DNA of 64,000 bases from Amblyomma americanum (lineage: Eukaryota; Arthropoda; Arachnida; Ixodida; Ixodidae), in the NCBI RefSeq assembly GCF_052857255.1, contig NC_135505.1:25341769-25405768 (forward strand). Reading direction: 5' to 3'. A program made the translations under genes and the position numbers. This document shows positions 35,208 to 47,000 of the stretch, in pieces. The notes beneath the pieces were generated by a model. That model was not told where the DNA came from and did not search any database. It saw only the letters and a program-made list of their open reading frames with translations. The stretch's first letter is position 1. Every line of letters begins with the position of its first letter.

Positions 35208-35697
35208 ATGGCAGCCGCCGTCGGTCCCCGCGCTGTTTCCACCCGAGCTTCTTGGACCGACCGGTAAGTGGAATGTTTTCTGGGGCTAATAAATGAAAAA
35301 AAAAAGTGAGCGAGGCGCTGGACAGCAGACGGCAGCGCAACCAAGATGTGTTCAAAGATCTGCAGGCCGAAATGGCCAATCTCGGCTACCACTGGACGTG
35401 GCAGCAGTTGCGGAACTGCTGGAAGAATTTGAAGAAGCGATTCACGGCCGTGAGTATAAACATTCCCTCACCCGAATTTCGACACCCGTACGGAATGATA
35501 CGACGTTGCTGCACAATTCTGTCTTGTGTGACAGGAACGGTTGGAGCAAGAGAGAAGTGTAGCTGCACCGTCGGCTTGGAAGTGGTATGACCACATGAGC
35601 GCGCTGCTCAGCCACAGGCCGATGGTGCAGGCTCGCGAGTACGGCGTGGACTCGCAAGATGTCCCACCAGACTGCGGTGACAACTCGCAGCTAGGCA
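35208..35697 (+). pseudogene. Harbinger Myb/SANT-like (trihelix) DNA-binding protein
   Basis: The accessory protein of Harbinger elements helps the transposase reach the nucleus and bind DNA. Exon 1 starts with ATG 35208 (MAAAVGPRAVSTRASWTDR) and ends at CCG|GTAAGT (35263). Exon 2 holds RRQRNQDVFKDLQAEMANLG and WTWQQLRNCWKNLKKRFT, the last two helices with spaced tryptophans, up to GTGAGT at 35450. Exon 3 (35535-35697) begins after GTGTGACAG and reads ERLEQERSVAAPSAWKWYDH then ALLSHRP. The start of the SANT domain between exons 1 and 2 (about 20 residues) is missing and an A-run replaces it, so this copy is internally deleted. Confidence 0.72.
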
Positions 35698-35889
35698 AGT
35701 ATACACCCAAATGTGTTTTCACGCTCGTTTCCTTTTATGTAATGTAGCATGTCAGCAGCGCCGTAATCGGCGACTCGGTGCTGCGTTGTTTTGGTGAGCG
35801 CTGGTTTGAATGCCACAACGTTCAGCGGTTAACGCAGTTTCAACCAGCTTTCGCATTTCTAATAGCGTGATCATTTACAACCCCCTACA

Positions 35890-35950
35890 CTAACATGGAA
35901 AGCGGCAGCGCAAAGCAACAAGGACGAAAGAGAGACACGAGAACACAGGA
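35890..35950. repeat. Single arm of a hairpin-type (PLE end) element
   Basis: AACATGGAAAGCGGCAGCGC, AAAGCAACAAGGACGAAAGA and GAGACACGAGAACAC have the composition of the hairpin arms elsewhere, but the pairing arm is absent; a SINE follows at once. Confidence 0.4.
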
Positions 35951-36172
35951 CTCAGTGGTTATGGCGCTCGGCTGCTGGCCCCAAAGACGCGGGTTCGATC
36001 CCGACCGCGGCGGCCGAATTTCAATGGAGGCGAAATTCTAGAGGCCCGTGCACTGTGTGATGTCAGTGCACGTTACAGAACCCTAGGTGATGGAAATTTT
36101 CGCAGTCCGTCACTACGGCGTCCCTCATAGCCTGAGTCGCTTTGGGACGTTAAATTCCATAAACCAAACCAA
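35951..36172 (+). mobile_element. tRNA-derived SINE within Harbinger
   Basis: CTCAGTGGTTATGGCGCTCG, GGGTTCGATCCCGACC, TTTCAATGGAGGCGAAATTC, GTGATGTCAGTGCACGTTAC, CGTCACTACGGCGTCCCTCA and GCTTTGGGACGTTAAATTCC, then CATAAACCAAACC. The first 15-20 bp of the head is lost. Confidence 0.9.
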
Positions 36173-36791
36173 GAGATGACAGAGAACACATTAACTCAGG
36201 ACCGGCGCGAACTGCAAAGTGAAGAGTATTGCCGAGCCAAGCTCTCTGTAACAACCACACACTGCCAGATACAATCCACAACTTAAGGAACTAGGCAGTA
36301 CACATCATTCCACATGATATATCAGAAGCATCATGTGGCACACATAGTCCCATATATTATGAGGATTATCATGATAGTCTGTATGAAGCAGATCACATCT
36401 CAAGCCCATTCAGTCCACATACACTGTAGTTCAGTTGTCACCAAGACAAGGAAAGCAGTCATTACTGTACAGCCAAATAAAATAATCCCAAGACTGCTGA
36501 GATACTGAAACCATTAATGATTTTTCAGGCTACTAAAAACAGATGCCTTTTGCCTCAGTAATGCTTGTTGTGGTGCTCTTCACATAAGTGGCTGTGCAAA
36601 ATGGACGTGTTTTATATAATGTGTGGGATCTTCTTTGCTGTCTACCTCCACAAGATGCAAGTTGTGTGTGGTAAATGCCGTAAAAAGTTGCTTGACAACA
36701 AAATTCTATTGACACCTCCTGCCTATCCTGTGTTACTGTGCTCATCGTTCCGGTCTTCTGTGCTAACAATTTTCTGCTAAATGCACTTTAG

Positions 36792-36990
36792 TGTTCGAAC
36801 GCGACCGCGGCGGCAGCATTTCGATGGAGGCGAAACGCTGAGGCGCCCGCGTGCTGTGCACTGTCAGTGCAGGTTAAAGATCTCAAGGTGGTGAAATTAT
36901 TCCGGAGCCCTCCACTATCTTGCTTCCTTTCTTCTTTCACTCCCTTTTTTACCCCTTCCCTTACGCGCAGCTCAGGTGTCCACCGATATG
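36792..36990 (+). mobile_element. SINE with pyrimidine-rich tail, within Harbinger
   Basis: GTTCGAACGCGACCGCGGCG, TTTCGATGGAGGCGAAACGC and GCTGTGCACTGTCAGTGCAG. After CCGGAGCCCTCCACT it departs from the common tail into a CT-rich stretch ending CTCAGGTGTCCACCGATATG, as at 4818-4985. Confidence 0.82.
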
Positions 36991-37099
36991 TGAGACAGAT
37001 ACTGCGCCATTTTGTTTCCCTCAGAATCAATTTTCATTTTCACTTTAGCGGAAGCTGCTTGTGCGAATCGGGAAGTTATGGGCTAAATAATTGCCCCGG

Positions 37100-39300
37100 C
37101 CGTGCCTTAAATCCGACTGTTGGGTGCCTGCATAAGGCCTGCTGACGGACTGCGGAAAGTCTTCCGATTCAGTAGCTGAAACAATTGCGCCACAGGAGAG
37201 TCATAGGCTTCTGAATGTGCTCACAAAAGTTGTGCAGCACGCATGCTGTGAGCCCAACGCTAGGCACGAACTTATAATTTATGTCTGTGCGCTTAAGTAA
37301 AACGCGCCAAGGCCCCTATAACCTGCCAAATGCCTGTTCTACAACATTCCTCCCAGTGCTGTGGCACACGTTGAAGGACTCTGCTTCTTTGGATAGCCTC
37401 CCTGTGCAGCCTTCAAGATCTAGGGCAGTGGGGGATACGCAGGGTCAGCGAGAAGCATGAAGGGTAGAAGCTTCCCTTCGAAGAGCTGGCTGCCCTTTGA
37501 CAACAGTTGGTCGCTGTTCTTGTATAGTTTCGGCATATTAAATGCTGTCGAGTCATGCGCACTGCCTGGCGCAAGGCATGAAATGCTGCGAAGGCATGAA
37601 ATGCGGCGAAACCTGCATGCAGAAAAAATGGGATGCACGTCAATACAAAGAAGCTTTTGAAGGCTATCATTTACACCTTCTATTAGGTGCTAGAGCACTG
37701 CTGCAAAATAAAACCAATAAGTTTGTATGTGAATTGCACCAAGGGGAAGCAAAATTGGCCAGCAAAACAATGTCAAAAAAGAAATAGAAGTAATTACAAA
37801 ATATCTTGAAAAAGCAAATACAAACTGCAGACCACTCTGAATTGCATTCTAAAAACTTTGTGGCATCACGGCCACGAAATGTGCCACTGGGCACATCCAC
37901 AGGAGCTGTGTTGAGCTCCTTTCTGCCATCTTTATATATATTTTGCTATAGCTATGATCCTAATTGCAAATTATCCATGTGTTGCATTCGTATAGCTTGT
38001 TTCTATTTAGGTGCCAAAAAGGTAGTGCAGGTTTAAAAGAAATAGTTCACAAGCAAACTGTATAACACCACTAGATTGCTCGGCGGGAAGTGTGCTGAAA
38101 GTCTGTTGCAAGATTTTAAAGGCAAATAGATTACTTATGGATGTCCCACAGTTTAAATAGAATAAGATACATGCACTACAGTACCAACAAATGGATGCCA
38201 TGTTAGTTAGTCATGATAAGCATTTCTTGGGAGAGGTCCTAGCACACACGAATGTCAAGTTTGAAAATTCGTCATGACTGCCCTTGCACACAAGCACAAC
38301 AAAATAATTATATAGCTTCGAATTTTAGAGTACTTAGTGTGAAACACTTCATCAGCATGCTTCACTACTGTTTTCCATAAGTTTTCAGTTATTGCTGTTG
38401 CATACAAACAGCAAGAAAGCTTAGTTCCAATAATGAATAAACAAATACACTTACAGACCACGGTCGTCCACGACTGCCTGCATTTTGTTGGATGCCCACA
38501 TTTTGCGGTTAATAAAGTCTCTGTACCCTTTTTTTTTTTGGTGCAGTGATGGGAATATGAGTGCCATCAATGGCACCACATATCTATGGGATGTTGCACT
38601 TCTCGAAAACCTCCTGCCAATCAGTGTGGCCTCTTCAGTTGATGGCAGGTAGATAAATTTGTTTGAAATGTGCCTTTTTACAGTACTGCAGAAAAGGTAC
38701 ACTAATTTCTTCACAGTGCTTTTGTGAATTCCAAACTGATTTGCAACTACTCTGTACTCACAACAGCTAGCCAGTTTGTACAGTGCAATTGCAATCCTTT
38801 TGACAACTGACACTGGCTCTCGAACGTAATTACATGCTGGTGACATAAATGGGTTTGGGTTTATGGGTTTATGGGGGTTTAACGTCCCAAAGCGACTCAG
38901 GCTATGAGAGACGCCATAGTGAAGGGCTCCGGAAATTTCGACCACCTGGGGTTCTTTAACGTGCACTGACATCGCACAGCACACGGGCCTCTAGAATTTC
39001 GCCTCCATCGAAATTCGACCGCCGCGGCCGGGATCGAACCCGCATCTTTCGGGCCAGCAGCCGAGCGCCGTAACCACTCAGCCACCGCGGCGGCTTGACA
39101 TAAATGGAGCAAGGGCAGAAACCAATTCACAAAAATTTGCCCGTGACAGCCTGAAGTTTTCTTTCCATTCACCATCATCAAAATTTGAGCAAACAATATT
39201 GTCCCAGCAATCACTGCTTATGTTCTTAATCCACATGCGCCGCTTTGGTGGTGGTGCCAGGGATTCCAGTCCTGCAAGATACCTGGTGTTATAAATTTGA
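37100..39300 (-). pseudogene. Harbinger DDE transposase, split by an intron and a SINE
   Basis: Cuts and joins the transposon ends. N-terminal part at 39300-39108: WIKNISSDCWDNIVC, then ENFRLSRANFCELVSALAPF. After the SINE it continues at 38840: VREPVSVVKRIAIALYKLAS and VANQFGIHKSTVKKLV (helix-turn-helix). The region of the first catalytic Asp (usually GxIDGTHI) is blurred around MALIFPSLH. The second block VVDDRGL ends at a strong GTAAGT donor (38454). The next exon starts at 37612 after TTTCTGCATGCAG with CLAPGSAHDSTAFN and PFMLLADPAYPPLP, then TAG and a frameshift before VVEQAFGRL. Clearly inactive. Confidence 0.8.
38853..39095 (-). mobile_element. Full-length tRNA-derived SINE inside the transposase gene
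   Basis: Complete from head GCCGCCGCGGTGGCTGAGTG (39095) to GCTTTGGGACGTTAAACCCC and a CATAAACCCATAAACCC tail (38853-38885). The 12 bp duplication TGACATAAATGG lies at 38841-38852 and 39096-39107. It separates APFMS from the rest of the transposase frame. This copy is close to the consensus of the others, suggesting a recent insertion. Confidence 0.95.
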
Positions 39301-40596
39301 CACGCGCTTTTTTCACTACGTTTTTATGAATATGCAGAAACTGCAGACTAGTGCGTGTATATCACAGTCCTAAACAACGAGTGCCACAAAAGATGCCATG
39401 GTGCTACATAAGGTATTGGAAACCATGAACTCTGTTGCTTGATTTTGAGTATTTCCAATTCACTTGCTGCTGGCTTTTAGTGCAGTTAACAAACGTAATC
39501 ATTGAAAATACTGGATTGCATATTTCTGTAAGTTACTCCATCTTTATGAGGTTAATGAACTTATGCAGCACTTACCAAAATCCTGCTACGTTATATAATT
39601 ACTTTTACGCACATGTAGCTTTCATCCTGCTACCCTATGAAAACCAAGAAGCAATTTATGAAAACCTCGCGATTGATGAAGCGTCATAATATAACGATGT
39701 TTAATATTACGCAATGCGATCATTTGCAGCCGCTTCACCATGCTGTTGAACACTAAGCCAAACACAGGAGAACGTATTCCCGTAACAGCGCAGTGCATGT
39801 TTGGAAACGAGCTGTACGCCCTATGTAAAAGCAACCGAGCAACGGGGCTAGCTTTTCAGCCCCATTACGGCACTTCTACAGAATGAAAAGTCCCGAAATG
39901 TGAGTACACGGGTTCTCCTGACCTTACACAGAATTAGAGCTTAAGGTCTGCCATAAGTGCCATGCTACTCGGCTAAGATGCAAAACCCGTTGATCGGTTA
40001 GTTTTGGAAAAGGCGGCACTTCCGCGCTCCATTGTTCGTCTCACACTCCATCGTTAAAACTCATACAACCTACTGTATTCGAGATATGTAGCTTGCGACT
40101 TTAGGAATGCCACATCATCTGCTATATTAGCCTCTGCGCACCAGGATTAGCGAGGATAGGCGTAGAAGAATAGATACTAACCACACATGACGGCGACTTC
40201 GTGCACGGACCAACCGGCGGTGAGCGGTGTTCGGCTGTTTGATATACTCCGTATACGTTGGCAACGAGCCCGGTAATGAATCACCGCGGCAGAGAGAAGC
40301 ACATTATGAACGCTTATCCATGACATCAAAAGGGTCATGAAATAAAGCTGATGGAGAGTGAGCATCATGACAAAAACCGCAGACGACACGGCCATTGCGA
40401 CCGCGCGGGAACGCGCGGGCCAGAACCAGGAACCGGAAATTCGCAAGATAACTGTGAACTTCGACGCTAGGCGCCGCTGCGAAACTTACGCGCTTGAACA
40501 GAGTTCATGTAGACACCAATCGAGGCGAGTCAGAGGCGAGTCACCTAGCCCGAGGCTGACTCTACCCGGTCCTGTCGGGTTCATGTAGACAGGACT
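39301..40596. other. Right subterminal region of Harbinger
   Basis: No further coding blocks seen. The last 110 bp contains two partial copies of TTCATGTAGACA (near 40504 and 40580), i.e. a repeated terminal motif inside the right end. Confidence 0.5.
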
Positions 40597-40830
40597 TATG
40601 AGTCGTTGCACATGCACAATCGCGCGACCACGTCGGCGGAGATCGGAAGACGGTGCAAGCGCCTCAATAACGCAGTTGACTGAGGATGTGCGCTCCAGGA
40701 CGCGGTAGGGGCCATGGTATTTTGAAAGAAGTTTATCTGACAGGCCGGGAGCAGTGGAAGGGATCCAAAGCCAGACGAGTGACCCGGGTGGGAAATCCGG
40801 ATCAAGCTGACAGGGACGCCGGAACCGGGG
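40597..40830 (-). pseudogene. Gypsy pol C-terminus with GPY/F motif (right of Harbinger)
   Basis: Minus-strand reading LDPDFPPGSLVWLWIPSTA, LSDKLLSKYHGPYRVLERTS and GRAIVHVQRLI. The GPY triad after a WLW strand is the GPY/F module that follows the integrase core in Gypsy elements and contacts DNA or chromatin. The frame continues across the Harbinger insertion at 34953. Confidence 0.82.
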
Positions 40831-41012
40831 GGAGGGGGGGGGGGGGGGCAAGTGGGGCCAGAAAGCGCCCCCCCCCCCCACCATTTTGCTAGTTCGGCAC
40901 CTGTAGGCATGGTTAACACGACAAAGAAACCATAGCAGCAGCAGCAGCGACCGCAGAAAAAAAATATAGCAGTGGACCAAAAAAAGGAAATGTGGCACCG
41001 TAGTGACAAGAC
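40819..41012 (+). repeat. G-rich repeat fragment, start GGGACGCCGGAA
   Basis: Starts GGGACGCCGGAACCGGGGGG, followed by G and C homopolymers, GGCACCTGTAGGCATGGTTA and a CAGCAGCAGCAG run. The same first 12 bases start another repeat at 59571 (minus strand). It also abuts a Gypsy fragment there. Identity unknown. Confidence 0.45.
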
Positions 41013-44000
41013 TCCTGCACAAGAATAAGCGATGACTTAGACGTTGCACACTTCGCTGTCGCCACTGCCGCGATGACGGTCCGTTGATGCCGTCCCGAGT
41101 TTATAAGCTGGGAGCACCAGAAGGCCTGAAGGAGTGCAGCCGGAAGGTGGGAATGCGCAGCTGCAGCAGAATCCACGTGTGCCGACCATTTCGCGGATGA
41201 TGCGGCGGTGGGCGGGAGTTGATTTCGACTGGTGGGCGATAATCTGCACAAGAATAAGCCATGATTTAGACGTTGAACACTTCGCTGTCGCCACTGCCGC
41301 TATGATGATTCGTTGATGCCGTCCCGGGTTTATAAGCAGGAAGCACCGGAAGGCCTGAAGGAGTGCAGCCGGGAGGTGGGAGTGCGCAGCTGCAGCAGAA
41401 TCCACGTGTGCCGACCATTTCGCGGATGATGCGGCGCTGGGCGGGAGTTGATTTCGACTGGTGGGCGATAATCTGCACAAGAATAAGCGATGATTTAGAC
41501 GTTGAACACTTCGCTGTCGCCACTGCCGCGATGACGGTCCGTTGATGCCGTCCCGGGTTTTTAAGCGGGAAGCACCAGAAGGCCTGCAGGAGTGCAAGCG
41601 GAAGGAGAGAATGCGCAGCTGCAGCAGAATCCACGTGTGTCGACCGTTTCGCGGATGATGCGGCGGTGGGCGGGAGTTGATTTCGACTGGTTGGCGATAA
41701 TCTGCACAAGAATAAGCGATGATTTAGACGTTGAACACATTGCTGTCGCCAATGCTGCTATGATGGTCCGTTCATGCCGTCCCGAGTTTATAAGCGAGGA
41801 GCACAGGAAGTCCTGAAGGAGTGCAGCCGGAAGTTGGGAACGCGCAGCTGCAGCAGAATCCACGTATGCCGACCGCTTCGCAGATGATGCGGCGGTGGGC
41901 GGGACTTGATTTCGACAGGTGGGCGATAATCTGCACAAGAATAAGCGATGATTTAGACGTTGAACACTTCGCTGTCGCCACTGCCGCGATGACGGTCCGT
42001 TGATGCCGTCCCGGGTTTATAAGCGGGCAGCACCAGAAGGCCTGCAGGAGTGCAAGCGCAAGGTGAGAATGCGCAGCTGCAGCAGAATCCACGTATGCCG
42101 ACCGTTTCGCAGATGATGCGGCGGTGGGCGGGACTTGATTTCGACAGGTGGGCGATAATCTGCACAAGAATAAGCGATGATTTAGACGTTGAACACTTCG
42201 CTGTCGCCACTGCCGCGATGACGGTCCGTTGATGCCGTCCCGGGTTTATAAGCAGGGAGCACCGGAAGGCCTGAAGGAGTGCAGCCGGAAGGTGGCAGTG
42301 CGCTGCTGAAGCAGAATCCACGTGGGCCGACCATTTCGCGGATGATGCGGCGCTGGGCGGGAGTTGATTTCCACTGGTGGGCGATAATCGGCACAAGAAT
42401 AAGCGGTGATTTAGACGTTGAACACTTCGCTGTCGCCACTGCCGCAATGATGGGCCGTTGATGCCGTCCCGGGTTTATAAGCAGGGAACACCGGAAGGCC
42501 TGAAGGAGTGCAGCCGGAAGGTGGGAGTGCGCAGCTGCAGCAGAAACCACGTGTGCCGACCATTTCGAGGATGATGCGGCGGTGGGCGGGAGTTGATTTC
42601 GACTGGTGGGCGATAATCTGCACAAGAATAAGAGATGTTTTAGACGTTGAACATTTCCCTGTCGCCACTGCCGCTATGATGGTCGGTTGATGCCGTCCCG
42701 GGTTTATAAGCAGGGAGCACCGGAAGGTGGGAGCGCGCAGCTGCAGCAGAATCCACGTGTGCCGACCATTTCGCGGATGATGCGGCGGTGGGCGGGAGTT
42801 GATTTCGACTGGTGGGCGATAATCTGCACAAGAATAAGCGATGATTTAGACGTTGAACACTTCGCTGTCACCACTGCCGCTATGATGATCCGTTGATGCC
42901 GTCCCGGGTTTATAAGCAGGGAGCACCGGAAGGCCTGAAGGAGTGCCGCTGGGAGGTGGGAGTGCGCAGCTGCAGCAGAATCCACGTGTGCCGACCATTT
43001 CGCGGATGATGCGGCGCTGGGCGGGAGTTGATTTCGACTGGTGGGCGATAATCTTCACAAAAATAAGCGATGATTTAGACGTTCAACACTTCGCTGTCGC
43101 CACTGCCGCGATGACGGTCCGTTGATGGCGTCCCGGGTTTTTAAGCGGGGAGCACCAGAAGGCCTGCAAGAGTGCAAGCGGAAGGTGGGAGTGCGCAGCT
43201 GCAGCAGAATCCACGTGTGCCGACCATTTCGCGGATGATGCGGCGGTGGGCGGGAGTTGATTTCGACTGGTGGGCGATAATCTGCACAAGAATAAGAGAT
43301 GTTTTAGACGTTGAACATTTCCCTGTCGCCACTGCCGCTATGATGGTCGGTTGATGCCGTCCCGGGTTTATAAGCAGGGAGCACCGGAAGGCCTGAAGGA
43401 GTGCAGCCGGAAGGTGGGAGCGCGCAGCTGCAGCGGAATCCACGTGTGCCGACCATTTCGCGGATGATGCGGCGCTGGGCGGGAGTTGATTTCCACTGGT
43501 GGGCGATAATCGGCACAAGAATAAGCGGTGATTTAGACGTTGAACACTTCGCTGTCGCCACTGCCGCAATGATGGGCCGTTGATGCCGTCACGGGTTTAT
43601 AAGCAGGGAACACCGGAAGGCCTGAAGGAGTGCAGCCGGAAGGTGGGAGTGCGCAGCTGCAGCAGAAACCACGTGTGCCGACCATTTCGAGGATGATGCG
43701 GCGGTGGGCGGGAGTTGATTTCGACTGGTGGGCGATAATCTGCACAAGAATAAAAGATGTTTTAGACGTTGAACATTTCCCTGTCGCCACTGCCGCTATG
43801 ATGGTCGGTTGATGCCGTCCCGGGTTTATAAGCAGGGAGCACCGGAAGGCCTGAAGGAGTGCAGCCGGAAGGTGGGAGCGCGCAGCTGCAGCAGAATCCA
43901 CGTGTGCCGACCATTTCGCGGATGATGCGGCGGTGGGCGGGAGTTGATTTCGACTGGTGGGCGATAATCTGCACAAGAATAAGCGATGATTTAGACGTTG

Positions 44001-47000
44001 AACACTTCGCTGTCACCACTGCCGCTATGATGATCCGTTGATGCCGTCCCGGGTTTATAAGCAGGGAGCACCGGAAGGCCTGAAGGAGTGCAGCCGGAAG
44101 GTGGGAGCGCGCAGCTGCAGCAGAATCCACGTGTGCCGACCATTTCGCGGATGATGCGGCGGTGGGCGGGAGTTGATTTCTACTGGTGGGCGATAATCTG
44201 CACAAGAATAAGCGATGATTGAGACGTTGAACACTTCGCTGTCACCACTGCCGCTATGATGATCCGTTGATGCCGTCCCGGGTTTATAAGCAGGGAGCAC
44301 CAGAAGGCCTGAAGGAGTGCAGCCGGAAGGTGGGAGCGCGCAGCTGCAGCAGAATCCACGTGTGCCGACCATTTCGCGGATGATGCGGCGGTGGGCGGGA
44401 GTTGATTTCTACTGGTGGGCGATAATCTGCACAAGAATAAGCGATGATTGAGACGTTGAACACTTCGCTGTCACCACTGCCGCTATGATGATCCGTTGAT
44501 GCCGTCCCGGGTTTATAAGCAGGGAGCACCGGAAGGCCTGAAGGAGTGCAGCCGGGAGGTGGGAGTGCGCAGCTGCAGCAGAATCCACGTGTGCCGACCA
44601 TTTCGCGGATGATGCGGCGCTGGGCGGGAGTTGATTTCGACTGGTGGGCGATAATCTGCACAAGAATAAGCGATGATTTAGACGTTGCACACTTCGCTGT
44701 CGCCACTGCCGCGATGACGGTCCGTTGATGCCGTCCCGAGTTTATAAGCTGGGAGCACCAGAAGGCCTGAAGGAGTGCAGCCGGAAGGTGGGAGTGCGCA
44801 GCTGCAGCAGAATCCACGTGTGCCGACCATTTCCCGGATGATGCGGCGCTGGGCGGGAGTTGATTTCGACTGGTGGGCGATAATCTGCACAAGAATAAGC
44901 GATGATTTAGACGTTCAACACTTCGCTGTCGCCACTGCCGCGATGTGGTCCGTTGATGGCGTCCCGGGTTTATAAGCGGGCAGCACCAGAAGGCCTGCAG
45001 GAGTGCAGCCGGAAGGTGAGAATGCGCAGCTGCAGCTGAATCCACGTATGCCGAACGTTTCGCAGATGATTCGGCGGTGGGCTGGACTTGATTTCGACTG
45101 ATGGGCGATAATCTGCACAAGAATAAGCGATGATTTAGACGTTGAACACTTCGTTGTCGCCACTGCCGCTATGATGGTACGTTGATGCCGTCCTGGGTTT
45201 ATAAGCAGGGAGAACCGGAAGGCCTGAAGGAGTGCAGCCAGAAGGTGGGAGTGCGCAGCTCCAGCAGAATCCACGTGTGCCGACCATTTCGCGGATGATG
45301 CGGCGGTGGGCGGGAGTTGATTTCGACTGGTAGGCTATAATCTGCACAAGAATAAGCGATGATTTAGAAGTTGAACACTTCGCTGTCGCCACTGCCGCGA
45401 TGACGGTCCGTTGATGCCGTCCCGAGTTTATAAGCGGGGAGCACCAGAAGGCCTGCAGGAGTGCAAGCGCAAGGTGAGAATGCGCAGCTGCAGCAGAATC
45501 CACGTATGCCGACCGTTTCGCAGATGATGCGGCGGTGGGCGGCACTTGATTTCGACTGGTGGGCGATAATCTGCACAAGAATAAGCGATGATTTAGACGT
45601 TGAACACTTCGCTGTCGCCACTGCCGCTATGATGGTCGGTTGATGCCGTCCCGGGTTTATAAGCAGGGAGCACCAGAAGGCCTGAAGGAGTGCAGCCGGA
45701 AGGTGGGAGTGCGCAGCTGCAGCAGAATCCACGTGTGCCGACCATTTCGCGGATGATGCGGCGGTGGGCGGGAGTTGATTTCGACTGGTGGGCGATAATC
45801 TGCACAAGAATAAGCGATGATTTAGACGTTGAACACTTCGCTGTCACCACTGCCGCTATGAAGATCCGTTGATGCCGTCCCGGGTTTATAAGCAGGGAGC
45901 ACCGGAAGGCCTGAAGGAGTGCAGCCGGGAGGTGGGAGTGCGCAGCTGCAGCAGAATCCACGTGTGCCGACCATTTCGCGGATGATGCGGCGCTGGGCGG
46001 GAGTTGATTTCGACTGGTGGGCGATAATCTGCACAAGAATAAGCGATGATTTAGACGTTTCACACTTCGCTGTCGCCACTGCCGCGATGACGGTCCGTTG
46101 ATGCCGTCCCGAGTTTATAAGCTGGGAGCACCAGATGGCCTGAAGGAGTGCAGCCGGAAGGTGGGAGTGCGCAGCTGCAGCAGAATCCACGTGTGCCGAC
46201 CATTTCGCGGATGATGCGGCGGTGGGCGGGAGTTGATTTCGACTGGTGGGCGATAATCTGCACAAGAATAAGCCATGATTTAGACGTTGAACACTTCGCT
46301 GTCGCCACTGCCGCTATGATGATCCGTTGATGCCGTCCCGGGTTTATAAGCAGGAAGCACCGGAAGGCCTGAAGGAGTGCAGACGGGAGGTGGGAGTGCG
46401 CAGCTGCAGCAGAATCCACGTGTGCCGACCATTTCGCGGATGATGCGGCGCTGGGCGGGAGTTGATTTCGACTGGTGGGCGATAATCTGCACAAGAATAA
46501 GCGATGATTTAGACGTTGAACACTTCGCTGTCGCCACTGCCGCTATGATGGTCCGTTGATGCAGTCCCGGGTTTATAAGCAGGGAGCACCGGAAGGCCTG
46601 AAGGAGTGCAGCCGGAAGGTGGGAGTGCGCAGCTGCAGCAGAATCCACGTGTGCCGACCATTTCCCGGATGATGCGGCGCTGGGCGGGAGTTGATTTCGA
46701 CTGGTGGGCGATAATCTGCACAAGAATAAGCGATGATTTAGACGTTGAACACTTCGCTGCAGCCACTGCCGCTATGATGGTCCGTTGATGCCGTCCCGGG
46801 TTTATAAGCAGGGAGCACTGGAAGGCCTGAAGGAGTGCAGCCGGAAGGTGGGAGTGCGCAGCTGCAGCAGAATCCACGTGTGCTGATCATTTCGCGGATG
46901 ATGCGGCGGTGGGCGGGAGTTGATTTCGACTGGTTGATTATAATCTGCATAAGAATAAGCGATGATTTAGACGTTGAACACTTTGTTGTCGCCAATGCTG

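Larger units (their letters stand above)
34956..40596. mobile_element. PIF/Harbinger DNA transposon, 5.6 kb, both ends present
   Basis: Left end AGCCCTGTCTACATGAACCC and right end (reverse complement) AGTCCTGTCTACATGAACCC differ at one base, and the TSD TAT flanks both (34953-34955 and 40597-40599). A 3 bp duplication is typical of this superfamily. It carries the usual two genes: a Myb/SANT-like DNA-binding protein (plus strand, left) and a DDE transposase (minus strand, right). Three SINEs have since landed in it. Both genes are damaged, so it would need a helper to move. Confidence 0.85.
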
